A stretch of 46,608 bases of DNA, taken from positions 1-46,608 of the IMG/VR virus record IMGVR_UViG_3300007960_000042. One strand, 5' to 3'. The notes beneath the pieces were generated by a model that saw nothing but the letters and a program-made list of their open reading frames with translations, ran no database searches and had not been told where the DNA came from. A program made the position numbers and the translations under genes. Of this stretch, positions 1-8,166 are shown in pieces; within the stretch, counting starts at the first letter, position 1; each line of letters starts with the position of its first letter. The stretch is from a virus.

Positions 1-1
1 T

Positions 2-1606
2 AAAGGACAAGGTGCAATACCAAGATCTATTTTTAATCAATATGCTCTATTTAATTTTAAGGGTATGTATGGTTCTTTAGCTGGCGATGTAGCTGCTGAT
101 TATAAAGATAGTCCATCTAATTCACTTATGGGAGGTGACGATTCAAGAAGTGTTTCTGTTGGTAGCTTAGTAGGAACGTTTTCGGAGAGGTATCCAAAAA
201 TAGCATATACTCCTTCTAACTTTTTATATGCAAAATATTATAAAAAGATTCCGATCAACCACTTAATTACACTAAGAAGATTTCCTACTCCTGTACAGGA
301 TAACATTTTTGAAACAAATGCTAGACCAGCATCTAAAGATCCTGATACACCACCAGGAGATCCGGTTGATACTACCCAAACCGCGGGTGTAACTGCAATT
401 ACTTATATGGGTGAAACTGCTGGTAATAAGATTGATGATATTTTAAAGTTTACTTATGGTCTTACATGGAAAGAAGTAACTTCAGAGATGGAGAGTATAT
501 CTTCCGGTGATGGTGGATATACGCAACAACCGTTCTATAGTAAAATAGGCGGGATCGGTAGAGCAACTGCCGATGCACTTAAAGGTGTAAGTTCAGGTAC
601 TAAATTTAGAAGGGCAAATAATGAAACTGGAGATAAGTTAGGTACCACATATGCAAACTTTGTAATTGGTCCAGTTAACGTTGTTAATAAAACTAACATT
701 AGGGACAGAGGTATTAATTTTGCAAATGATATAACTCTTAATTTTGAATATGAGCTTAAGTCTCTTAGTTATGTTAATCCTAAAATAGCAATGATTGACA
801 TTATGAGTAATATGTTAACTATGACAACAAATAATGCTCAGTTCTTTGGTGGCGGTCATAGATACTATGGAGGCGGTGGTTACGTTGCGAGTCAATTTGG
901 CGATATTAGCAAGCTTAAGAACGGCGACTTTGCTGGGTACATAGGTAGTGTAGTATCAGATGTTGAAACTGGATTTAAACAAGTGTTTGGTGGAGGTACC
1001 GGTGAATTTAACTTTGAAAATGGTTTAGAAGGTCTTCTTCAAGTTGGTAAGACAATGTTAGGAAATGCTCTAGGTGGATTCCTTAGTGATAATGTTGGTG
1101 CCGTTAGTGGTACCCAAGCGACTAAAGCATTTGTTAGCGCTGAACCTACTGGGGATTGGCATATAACCGTAGGCAATCCATTTAACCCTATTGTTATGAT
1201 GGGTAATATGTATTGTGATAGTTCTATTATGACGCTAGGGCAAGGGCTTGGGTATGATGATTTTCCTATGGAAGTAAAATTTGAAGTTTCATTAAAACAT
1301 GGTAAGCCTAGAGATAAAGGTGATATAGAAAATATGTTTAATGCTGGTAAGGGTAGGATTTATGCATCAGCTGCGGGTGAAGATGATATTCTTAACCTAC
1401 GAGGGTTAGATGTTAAGACATACGGTTCGGTTCAAAATGTTGGTACGGTTAATCTACAAAATACACAGAGCGGATCTGTAACAAACGGTACATCTCCTGG
1501 GGATGTTAATAACAGTAATGTGTCAAACATTAAAAAATCAGGAAGCTCTAGTACAGAAACTGGAGAATATGTTTCTAATATAGTTTCAATGATAATAGAC
1601 TCTTAA
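2..1606 (+). CDS. Virion structural protein, probable tail/baseplate component (5'-partial)
   Basis: The reading frame is open from base 2, with plausible protein sequence (KGQGAIPRSIFNQY) ahead of the first ATG at 65, so the true start is probably upstream of the window. At least 513 residues from that ATG. The protein is Gly/Asn-rich with no signal peptide or membrane segment. Its most family-like part is near residues 375-440 (from the ATG at 65), where GDWHITVGNPFNPI is followed by LGYDDFPMEVKFEVSLKHG and then RDKGDIENMFNAGKGRIY. The tail after about 450 is low-complexity Ser/Thr/Asn. It lies directly upstream of gp53-like, hub and spike genes, so a baseplate or tube-baseplate junction role (gp48/gp54 type) is inferred from context. 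I do not recognise it confidently as a named family. Confidence 0.55.
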   Translation, partial: KGQGAIPRSIFNQYALFNFKGMYGSLAGDVAADYKDSPSNSLMGGDDSRSVSVGSLVGTFSERYPKIAYTPSNFLYAKYYKKIPINHLITLRRFPTPVQDNIFETNARPASKDPDTPPGDPVDTTQTAGVTAITYMGETAGNKIDDILKFTYGLTWKEVTSEMESISSGDGGYTQQPFYSKIGGIGRATADALKGVSSGTKFRRANNETGDKLGTTYANFVIGPVNVVNKTNIRDRGINFANDITLNFEYELKSLSYVNPKIAMIDIMSNMLTMTTNNAQFFGGGHRYYGGGGYVASQFGDISKLKNGDFAGYIGSVVSDVETGFKQVFGGGTGEFNFENGLEGLLQVGKTMLGNALGGFLSDNVGAVSGTQATKAFVSAEPTGDWHITVGNPFNPIVMMGNMYCDSSIMTLGQGLGYDDFPMEVKFEVSLKHGKPRDKGDIENMFNAGKGRIYASAAGEDDILNLRGLDVKTYGSVQNVGTVNLQNTQSGSVTNGTSPGDVNNSNVSNIKKSGSSSTETGEYVSNIVSMIIDS

Positions 1607-1609
1607 GAT

Positions 1610-2155
1610 ATGAATATTAAAAGTTTAAGACTAAAGAATAAATTAATAGATGAAAACACTGGACAGTATTACTATGATCTTACTGCTCCATCGTTTGTGT
1701 ATAATGGAGATCTAGGAGTTAAAGCCTTACACTATGTTCTTCCTGACCAGGTTGGTAGAATTGATAAAATATCTGAGCTCTATTTTGGAAGCGGTGAATT
1801 CATTGATGCTATTTGTGTGGTTAACAATGTATTTAATCCTTTTTCTATTGGTGAAGGTGATATCTTAGTTATACCTAATCTATCCAGAAAGGATGAGGTT
1901 TATAAAAGACCTAATCCTGCAAGTAGACCTAATGAAGTACAACAGTCTTATATTGATACAGGCAGATTGAGTGAAAAGGATCAAGCAAGAATTCAGAGAT
2001 TGGTAGAAGCAGCAAAGACTAAAAAGTCTGGTGTAAAAGTACCAATGCCACCTAATATGTTACAACCTGGACAAGAAGCTAAGAAATATGAGGATGGTAA
2101 AGTTAAGCTTGGTACAAACTTGCCTTCTAGAAGTACGTTTACCAATAATCCTTAA
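1610..2155 (+). CDS. Baseplate wedge protein, gp53-like with LysM-like fold
   Basis: 181 residues, close to T4 gp53 (196). Residues about 49-90 (GRIDKISELYFGSGEF, then VVNNVFNPFSIGEGDILVIP) read as a LysM-like module: start of the unit, an Asn-Asn-x-x-NPF core, then the Gly-x-x-Leu-x-IP ending. In T4-like phages such a module characterises gp53, the wedge protein that binds gp6 and locks wedges around the hub. The C-terminal half is Lys/Pro-rich and probably extended. It starts 3 bases after the previous stop and ends 2 bases before the hub gene, so it is translationally linked to them. The LysM-like pattern is seen in the sequence; the gp53 identity is inferred from pattern plus neighbourhood. 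Confidence 0.65.
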   Translation: MNIKSLRLKNKLIDENTGQYYYDLTAPSFVYNGDLGVKALHYVLPDQVGRIDKISELYFGSGEFIDAICVVNNVFNPFSIGEGDILVIPNLSRKDEVYKRPNPASRPNEVQQSYIDTGRLSEKDQARIQRLVEAAKTKKSGVKVPMPPNMLQPGQEAKKYEDGKVKLGTNLPSRSTFTNNP

Positions 2156-2157
2156 TA

Positions 2158-3648
2158 ATGTCAGCAGTAGAAAGAAACATATTAACGGTCATTGAGCCGA
2201 CTATCGTATTAGACGAATTGGCTATTCCTGATTTTGAAAGCGGTAGTGATAATCAAGTTGGGGGTGGAGATGCACCAATGCAACAAAAAGGATCCAAGTT
2301 TAGTACCATGGTACCTCTTATCAGAATTAATCAATATGAGATTCAAGGTGATAGATTGGAAATGTTTCAACTTAACTGTACCGAGTTTTATCCAACATGT
2401 AAGTTTTCTTTTGTTGATAGAGATGGTATGTTTACTGCTAGGCATTATCCAAAGGACGGAGATATCATTCAACTCTATATAAGATCCCAGGGAGAAGAAA
2501 CTACATTTAAGCCAATTAGAATAGACTTTACAGTTGAGGAAATTAAACCGCTTGGCGGTGGAGGATCTACAAATGAAGCTTCTAAACTGATGGTTAATGG
2601 AAGAATGCATGTACCTAATCTATTTACCGAGAAGGTACAGTTTCAAGATAATACTAGTTGGAATGCATTGCTATCAATGGCCGAAGAATTGCAATTAGGC
2701 TATGCATCAAATATAGAAGATACTGATGATCAACAGATATGGACTAACCCATATGATACATCAATTAAATTTATGCAGGATATTATAGCAAATAGTTATT
2801 TAAGTGATGATTCATTTTTTACTGCTTACATTGATCCTTATTATTATTTGAGTATGGTTGATGTTAATAAAATGTTTGATCAAGAAGATGCGCTAGAAAC
2901 AGTACAAACATTTTCACAGAATGCAATTGATACTTTAGGAATTGGTGATGCCGAGGAAAGTGAATATCCATCCCCATACTTTTTAAGTAATGTTGCCCAA
3001 TATCAAGGAACTGCAAATTACATTTCAAAATACCAACAGGTAAATAGGAGTGGTGAAATTAGTAAGAATAATGGGTATAAGAGATATACTCAGTATTGGG
3101 ATTTAGAACAAAAGAAATTTATAAGTGAATTTGTGGATCCTATTGTTGGGGATACTCCAGGGATGGTACCTGCTACTAAAGGTAGATTAGTTCAAGGTGA
3201 AGTTGAAGGTCCTAGAAATGATCAGGTTAAATACAAATACTTAGGTACGCAAGGAGATAATGTTCATGCAAATTTTCAGTATGCATCTATTCTTAATTTT
3301 CAAAATCTACAAGAAGTTGAAAAGTTTGGAATGGTTGTAGAATTAGATACAGTAAATCCAGCCATTGCAAGATATACTAGGATTGCTATACAAATAGTAG
3401 AGTTTGGGTCAAACGTTAAAAGTGTTTTAACTGCCCCTGAAAATGATGATGATGTACCAGAAGATGTAAAGAGAAGGAGCGATGAAGGTTCCGACGTAGC
3501 ATCAGATAAGACTTCTGAGAATGGAGTACTAAATGAGTATCTTTCAGGTTTTTATGTTGTTACTGGAATTGAATACATATTAACAACACCGGGTGGGATT
3601 AGACAAAAGTTACATCTTCGTAGAAGAGAAGTGGTTCCAAGTACCTAA
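2158..3648 (+). CDS. Baseplate hub protein, gp27/gpD-like
   Basis: 496 residues against 391 for T4 gp27. After an acidic, Gly-rich N-terminal arm (1-45) comes a beta-rich domain (about 50-150: VPLIRINQYEIQGDRLEMFQ, then CKFSFVDRDGMFTARHYPKDGDIIQLYIR) typical of the N-terminal barrel of gp27/gpD/VgrG-type hubs. A second part (about 160-245) resembles the inserted hub domain (NTSWNALLSMAEELQLGYA, DDSFFTAYIDPYYYLSMVDV). The end (YVVTGIEYILTTPGGIRQKLHLRRREV) is the usual closing strand of such hubs. The hub trimer joins the tail tube to the central spike, and the spike gene lies two genes downstream. A Glu/Asp-rich linker precedes the last domain (about 425-455). Confidence 0.7.
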   Translation: MSAVERNILTVIEPTIVLDELAIPDFESGSDNQVGGGDAPMQQKGSKFSTMVPLIRINQYEIQGDRLEMFQLNCTEFYPTCKFSFVDRDGMFTARHYPKDGDIIQLYIRSQGEETTFKPIRIDFTVEEIKPLGGGGSTNEASKLMVNGRMHVPNLFTEKVQFQDNTSWNALLSMAEELQLGYASNIEDTDDQQIWTNPYDTSIKFMQDIIANSYLSDDSFFTAYIDPYYYLSMVDVNKMFDQEDALETVQTFSQNAIDTLGIGDAEESEYPSPYFLSNVAQYQGTANYISKYQQVNRSGEISKNNGYKRYTQYWDLEQKKFISEFVDPIVGDTPGMVPATKGRLVQGEVEGPRNDQVKYKYLGTQGDNVHANFQYASILNFQNLQEVEKFGMVVELDTVNPAIARYTRIAIQIVEFGSNVKSVLTAPENDDDVPEDVKRRSDEGSDVASDKTSENGVLNEYLSGFYVVTGIEYILTTPGGIRQKLHLRRREVVPST

Positions 3649-3672
3649 AATAAATAAAAAAATAAACCTAGT

Positions 3673-5115
3673 ATGCCTTTAGTAGATTTAGCAAACCCAT
3701 TAAATAGTCAAGGTCTCCAACAATTGGCAGGTCCTTTTGGTGCTTATTTAGGCCCTGGTGCTCAGTTTCCAAATTCATATGACTTTGCAAAAAGATTTGT
3801 TGCTACTCCTACAGTAGCACAGGGTGGTGCTAATGGTGTTACAAGTTTAGATGACCCTACTTATTTAGGGTTTCAAATAAGATTTGATATTTCAAGCCCC
3901 CTTTTTAATGGTGCTATTATTGGAGAACCTGAACCTCCTGCTAAACCACCATTTAGTGAAACTCTTGCAGGTGGTGGTGCATTAGGAGATATTCTTGCTT
4001 CATTAGATGAAGGGATCGGTGAACCTAGTAATGCAAACAGTATACCCGCTGGGGAATCTGCTGTTGGCTATTTAGAAACAATCGGCGAGTCAACTAGGGC
4101 AACTTATCTTAGGGCTTTTATACAAGGTTTACGCGAAATAGAATTAAGTAGGCCTTATTATTGGCAAACTATTGAAGGTTTATCAGAAGCATGGAATTCA
4201 ACTGTAAATATGGTAGATCCTTATAGCGGTACCAAAGAAGGGGAAGGTATTACGATAGGATGTCTTGAGGCAATTGATTTAAAAATGACCGCTCTGTTCA
4301 ATTTATACAAAATGGCTACATATGATGTAAAGTATAAGAGAACGGTTTTACCTATTAATCTAATGTATTTTGATGTTTACATAGATGTGTTTGAAATTAG
4401 AAAATTTAAAACGGTAAGAAATTGGCTAAATGCTCTTAATCTTAGTGATAGTTCACCAGACACATTAAACTATGTAAATGAAAATACATCAAAGATCACT
4501 TTTAGATTTTCTGAATGTAAATGGGATCCTACTTCCACAGGAACAATATTTTCTAATGTTACAAATGCAGGCGGTAATGCAATGGCAGTAAGTCAGATGA
4601 AATGGTCTTATAGCCGAGTTGAAATGGAAGCCCAATTTTCTGGTTATAACTCTGCATTAAAAGATCAGGCTAAATTACAGACCGGAGATGGAAAGTTTAA
4701 GTTTGATCAAGCTGCTAAAAACTTTGGTAAGGATTTATTAAACAATGCAGCTAAAGGCGCAATCAATAAATTAGAAAGAGGAGCATCTTCACTATTCCAA
4801 AGTTTTGCTTTAGGTAATGTATTTGGTCTAAGAAATCAAATATTTGGTGCTATACAAAATCCTCAGGCTTTACTATCTGCTGCGCAAGGTGCTTTAGTAC
4901 AGGAAGAACAAATTGGTGGACAGTTTGCAAAATCAAATAGAAGGTTAGGTGATAATGTCTTAGGTGATGGTCAGCAACCACCTACATCATTACCCACGGA
5001 TAATGTAAATGCCGGGCAGATTCCAACTGACCCTAATCCTCTATCTTCTAGTAATATATTCGGCCCTGGTCCATCAGGCCCTGGTCCACTTGAATCTAAT
5101 AATGTATTTGGCTAA
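3673..5115 (+). CDS. Virion protein with probable tail-tube-like domain (baseplate/tube junction candidate)
   Basis: 480 residues. The central region (about 195-330) contains TALFNLYKMATYDVKYKR, VLPINLMYFDVYIDVFEIR and, after a linker, KITFRFSECKWDP and SQMKWSYSRVEMEAQFSGY. This alternation of strands with an LPxNLMxFDxxIxVxEIR hairpin is what I would expect of a tail-tube fold (gp19/gp48/gp54 type). The N-terminus and the last 100 residues (Gly/Pro/Asn-rich, ending ESNNVFG) look flexible. It lies between hub and spike genes and its stop overlaps the spike ATG by one base. A tube-initiator or hub-extension role is inferred; the fold call rests on pattern only. Confidence 0.45.
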   Translation: MPLVDLANPLNSQGLQQLAGPFGAYLGPGAQFPNSYDFAKRFVATPTVAQGGANGVTSLDDPTYLGFQIRFDISSPLFNGAIIGEPEPPAKPPFSETLAGGGALGDILASLDEGIGEPSNANSIPAGESAVGYLETIGESTRATYLRAFIQGLREIELSRPYYWQTIEGLSEAWNSTVNMVDPYSGTKEGEGITIGCLEAIDLKMTALFNLYKMATYDVKYKRTVLPINLMYFDVYIDVFEIRKFKTVRNWLNALNLSDSSPDTLNYVNENTSKITFRFSECKWDPTSTGTIFSNVTNAGGNAMAVSQMKWSYSRVEMEAQFSGYNSALKDQAKLQTGDGKFKFDQAAKNFGKDLLNNAAKGAINKLERGASSLFQSFALGNVFGLRNQIFGAIQNPQALLSAAQGALVQEEQIGGQFAKSNRRLGDNVLGDGQQPPTSLPTDNVNAGQIPTDPNPLSSSNIFGPGPSGPGPLESNNVFG

Positions 5116-6002
5116 TGGGAAAATTAACGACTAGGGAATTAGCTTCAGATAATCTAAAAGGTACTCAATGGATTGGAATAGTTGAAGATAATAATGATGA
5201 TCTATTTGAAGGGCGTTGCCGTATAAGAGTTTATGGCAAGATGGATCAACGAGTTGATCCTGGTGATCCAGAAAGCGATTATGTAATGCCGATAGAATCA
5301 TTACCATGGGCTCGTCCTTCTGTTGCATCTTCTGGTGGAAGTAATAGTGGAAGTGGAACGTTTTCAGTACCTAAGTTAGGATCGGTTCTTAGGGTTACAT
5401 TTGATAATGGAAATTACTATAACCCGGTTTATCATGAAAGTCTTTATCCTTCAGATGAAGTAAAGGCAGAGATTGAAGCTTCATATCAAAATTCTCATGT
5501 ACTTATTTATGATACTGCATTTGGATTAACCGGTGGTGGTAATGAAGAAGTATCCAATGAAAGAGAAGGTGAAAGTATTAAGGTTTTCTTTACTGAAGAA
5601 AAGGGGCTAATGATGGATTACACTACAACAGAAGGTCCTACAACGGTCAATATTAAACCTGATAATTCTGTTGAGATTATAAATGCTAATGGAGATTCCA
5701 TTGTTATGCTTAATGATGGTAACATTACATTTACTCATAGCGCTAAGTTTATAATTAATAGCACAGATAATACCGAGATTAACTGCAAGGATGCAATTAT
5801 AAATTGTGAAAACACTATCATTAATCATTCATCATCAATTGAGCTAGGACAAGGGGCTAGTGAAAAGATTATTTTAGGAGATACTTTTAAAGCATTCTTT
5901 AATAGTCATACTCACATTGCTAATCTTGGGGCTCCTACATCACCGCCGATTGTACCTATGACTGCTGCGCAGCTTAGTAAGAAGAACGTTAAATCTCTAT
6001 AA
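5115..6002 (+). CDS. 5: Baseplate central spike, gp5-like OB-fold plus beta-helix, without lysozyme domain
   Basis: 295 residues. Residues about 15-120 match the gp5 N-terminal OB-fold: WIGIVEDNNDDLFEGRCRIR, the LPWARP motif, then PKLGSVLRVTFDNGNYYNPV. Residues about 185-265 are short alternating strands rich in Ile/Asn/Asp (IINSTDNTEINCKDAIINCE), typical of the triple-stranded beta-helix needle. The end FFNSHTHIANLGAPTSPP carries an HxH pair of the kind that binds iron at the tip of P2 gpV and phi92 gp138 spikes. T4 gp5 (575 residues) has a lysozyme domain between OB and helix; it is absent here, so the spike is purely a puncturing device. Start ATG overlaps the previous stop (TAATG). Confidence 0.82.
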   Translation: MGKLTTRELASDNLKGTQWIGIVEDNNDDLFEGRCRIRVYGKMDQRVDPGDPESDYVMPIESLPWARPSVASSGGSNSGSGTFSVPKLGSVLRVTFDNGNYYNPVYHESLYPSDEVKAEIEASYQNSHVLIYDTAFGLTGGGNEEVSNEREGESIKVFFTEEKGLMMDYTTTEGPTTVNIKPDNSVEIINANGDSIVMLNDGNITFTHSAKFIINSTDNTEINCKDAIINCENTIINHSSSIELGQGASEKIILGDTFKAFFNSHTHIANLGAPTSPPIVPMTAAQLSKKNVKSL

Positions 6003-6010
6003 ATATATAA
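5998..6010 (+). promoter_or_regulatory. Late-promoter-like box TATAAATATATAA
   Basis: An exact TATAAATA (T4 late-promoter consensus) at 5998-6005, running into ATATATAA at 6003-6010 and embedding the stop codon of the spike gene. The downstream ATG is at 6029, 18 bases beyond the box. Similar ATATATAA boxes recur before seven other genes here. Promoter function is inferred from recurrence and placement. Confidence 0.45.
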
Positions 6011-6028
6011 ATTACTAAAAGATAAGTT

Positions 6029-6313
6029 ATGCCATTAGTACAACCTACATTAAATCTTGCATTGGAACAGGCATTTGATAAAGCAATGTTTGTTTTTGCG
6101 GAAACTATCGCAAACAGTCCACAAGGTACTGATGTTGCTGATGATGCAAGAAAGGCAGCTGCTAAAGTATTTGCTAACATTGCAACGCCTGCAATTGATC
6201 TGTATATTAAATCCGCCACTATTACAATACCTCCTGGTCAGCTTGTAGTTGCTCCACCCCCAGCAGGAACAGGGTCCACAACGACACCATCTTTACCTGC
6301 AATTATTGTTTAA
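6029..6313 (+). CDS. Small structural protein of the spike/baseplate operon
   Basis: 94 residues. The N-terminal two thirds are helical and Ala-rich (LALEQAFDKAMFVFAETIAN, DDARKAAAKVFANIATPAID), followed by IKSATITIPPGQLVVAPPPA and a Thr/Ser/Pro-rich tail ending PSLPAIIV. Small proteins ending in a similar ITVPPGQ/GTGTT pattern are often seen next to spike genes in large myophages, where they may cap or escort the spike. I know no assigned function. It follows the spike gene by 26 bases behind a TATAAATATATAA box and precedes an 85-base gap with another promoter-like box, so it ends the first baseplate block. Confidence 0.5.
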   Translation: MPLVQPTLNLALEQAFDKAMFVFAETIANSPQGTDVADDARKAAAKVFANIATPAIDLYIKSATITIPPGQLVVAPPPAGTGSTTTPSLPAIIV

Positions 6314-6358
6314 ACAAAATAGATGTTACTAGGTATAACTATTGTAAATTGACAAGAG

Positions 6359-6369
6359 TAATATATAAT
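6359..6369 (+). promoter_or_regulatory. Promoter-like box TAATATATAAT before the S1 gene
   Basis: TAATATATAAT, 29 bases before the ATG at 6399, in the 85-base gap between two gene blocks. It belongs to the recurrent ATATATAA set. The TTGACA at 6349-6354 is only about 9 bases from TATAAT, too close for a housekeeping sigma-70 pair, so the phage-specific reading is preferred. Confidence 0.4.
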
Positions 6370-6398
6370 CTATATTTCAACCCTTTAATAACAAAATA

Positions 6399-7553
6399 AT
6401 GATTGAGCAAGAAATCACAATTCAACTAAGTGATGATCCGTTTGACACAAAAACAATTAAAGTCCAAGTTCCTAAAGGAACAAAGATTCTATCAACTGAA
6501 CCTTATGTAGCCGATGTGCTATCAATGTATGGCTTATCCGAAAGGGTAGAAGAACAATTGCATTTATGCGAAGACCAGCAAAGATATACAACACAAGGGG
6601 AAATCGTATCGTTTTCTAAAGATAAAGAAGGCAATAAAATTATTGCTCTCATTGATCTAGGCACAAAGTATACTGCTACATGCCATCTTCTTAAAGAACC
6701 TAAATCTATTGTTGACCAATTGGAAATTGGAATGATTGTAGATGTTAAAGTTAAGCCAGGTAAAAATGGAAATGTATTGGCTTCAATATCAGATGCAATT
6801 GATGAAGTTAAGTCTAAGGAAATCATGGATGCTATTGGTAATAAGTCAATAGGATTCACTGGTAAAATTGTGGAACTTATTCACGGTGGTTATTGGGTTG
6901 AGGTTGGAGGAATCCGATGCTTTATGCCAGGATCGTTGGCTGGGCTTAATAAGCTATATGACTTTGAATCTATTGTCGGTCAAGAATTAATTATTATGCC
7001 AGTATCATACTCTAATGAAAAAGAAACTATTATTGTTTCCCATAGAGAATACCTAAGAACTTTAATCCCATCAACAGTTGAATCTGCTAGGGAAAATATT
7101 AAAGATCATATTACAGGTTTTGTTACCGGTACTACTAAGTTTGGTATCTTTGCAGAATTTAATCAATGCTTAACTGGTCTTATTCCTCTTTCTGATTTAG
7201 ACGAAGAAACTTTAGAAAGATTTAATAAAAGAGAAATTAAACCAGGTGATGATATTTCATTTTGGATAAAAGAAATCATTTCTGATAAAAAGATCATATT
7301 ATCACAAACAGGGCCTAAAGAAAATATCTGGGATGATGCCGGTGAAAAATATAAACCTATGATGGTAACCTCAGGTAAGGTAACAAAGGTAACTAAGTAT
7401 GGAGCCTTTGTTGAACTGGAAAAAGGCATTAGTGGATTAATTCATAAATCTAAATTAAAGGATACTGAATTAACTAAAGGTGATACCGTTAGTATAAAAA
7501 TTCAAAGCATTAATCCTAGTGATAGGAAAATAACTATGAATCTTTCTGAGTAA
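6399..7553 (+). CDS. S1-domain RNA-binding protein (ribosomal protein S1-like, four repeats)
   Basis: 384 residues with four S1/OB-type repeats at about 66-132, 150-215, 235-303 and 322-383. The last two are clearest: ITGFVTGTTKFGIFAEF, CLTGLIPLSDL and ending DKKIILSQ; then SGKVTKVTKYGAFVELEKG, SGLIHKSKL and ending DRKITMNLSE. In bacteria S1 brings mRNA to the 30S subunit and matters most for leaders without Shine-Dalgarno. The first 60 residues form a separate alpha/beta-looking domain. No nuclease or polymerase domain is attached, which argues against PNPase, RNase E or RNase R. The next gene overlaps its stop (TAATG). A role in phage translation or RNA handling is inferred. Confidence 0.75.
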   Translation: MIEQEITIQLSDDPFDTKTIKVQVPKGTKILSTEPYVADVLSMYGLSERVEEQLHLCEDQQRYTTQGEIVSFSKDKEGNKIIALIDLGTKYTATCHLLKEPKSIVDQLEIGMIVDVKVKPGKNGNVLASISDAIDEVKSKEIMDAIGNKSIGFTGKIVELIHGGYWVEVGGIRCFMPGSLAGLNKLYDFESIVGQELIIMPVSYSNEKETIIVSHREYLRTLIPSTVESARENIKDHITGFVTGTTKFGIFAEFNQCLTGLIPLSDLDEETLERFNKREIKPGDDISFWIKEIISDKKIILSQTGPKENIWDDAGEKYKPMMVTSGKVTKVTKYGAFVELEKGISGLIHKSKLKDTELTKGDTVSIKIQSINPSDRKITMNLSE

Positions 7554-8128
7554 TGAAAGGAAAAGAAGATTTGATTATTGACAATGATCAGATAGTTCTT
7601 TCTGATCCACCTAAAGAAGATCGACGTGGTCAAGTTGTAATGATGAGGTGGGAAGATGAGGTAATGAGGCTTTCTTCCAAGTGGGTTACATACAACCAAG
7701 GTGATATTCTTGAGTTTGGTTTTGGTATGGGATTATCTGCTGGTCATATACAATCATATAGACCTAAATCTCATACTATTATAGAAATTCATTCTGATAT
7801 AGCAGCTAAAGCTAAAGAATGGGCCAAGGATAAACCTGGCGTTAAAATCATACACGCAGATTGGTGGGATGTTAAAGATGAATTAGGAATGTATGATGGA
7901 ATATTTTTTGATACTTTTAATGATCCTAATGAAATGAATTGGTATGATGTTGCTATAACAAAAGCAAAACCAAATTGTCATATATCATTTTATAATAATA
8001 GACCATTTAGAAGTAATTCATACGGCATAAAGGTTGTTGACTATATTCATAAAAGAGTATGTCCAACTAAGAATGATTATTTTCACTATGCAGATTACTA
8101 TGTACCTTTAGTTATTCATAATCCATAA
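7553..8128 (+). CDS. SAM-dependent methyltransferase, GAMT/RMT2-like (arginine/guanidino type)
   Basis: 191 residues, one class I Rossmann methyltransferase domain. Motif I is ILEFGFGMGLSAGHIQ (52-67), followed by the acidic end of strand 2 (IIEIHSD, E78), HADWW (101-105) and YDGIFFDTFND (114-124) at motif IV. The LEFGFGMG...HIQ plus GIFFDTF combination is typical of guanidinoacetate methyltransferase and the fungal arginine methyltransferase RMT2, so a guanidino or arginine acceptor is the best guess; the real substrate is unknown. Its ATG overlaps the S1 stop, so the two are probably co-translated. An N-terminal extension of about 45 residues (MMRWEDEVMRLSSKWV) resembles the GAMT lid helix. 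Confidence 0.7.
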   Translation: MKGKEDLIIDNDQIVLSDPPKEDRRGQVVMMRWEDEVMRLSSKWVTYNQGDILEFGFGMGLSAGHIQSYRPKSHTIIEIHSDIAAKAKEWAKDKPGVKIIHADWWDVKDELGMYDGIFFDTFNDPNEMNWYDVAITKAKPNCHISFYNNRPFRSNSYGIKVVDYIHKRVCPTKNDYFHYADYYVPLVIHNP

Positions 8129-8140
8129 ATGCTAGGGTTG

Positions 8141-8150
8141 GAATATATAA
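8141..8150 (+). promoter_or_regulatory. Promoter-like box GAATATATAA before the amidoligase gene
   Basis: GAATATATAA with its end 16 bases before the ATG at 8167, inside the 38-base gap. The same GAATATATA string recurs at 10341 and 42509 in the same relation to a start codon. Confidence 0.45.
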
Positions 8151-8166
8151 ACAAATTAGATAAAAG

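Noticed and set aside
6349-6369. TTGACA plus TATAAT as a sigma-70 promoter
   Set aside because: The elements are about 9 bases apart, too close for a housekeeping promoter; the recurrent ATATATAA box is the better explanation.
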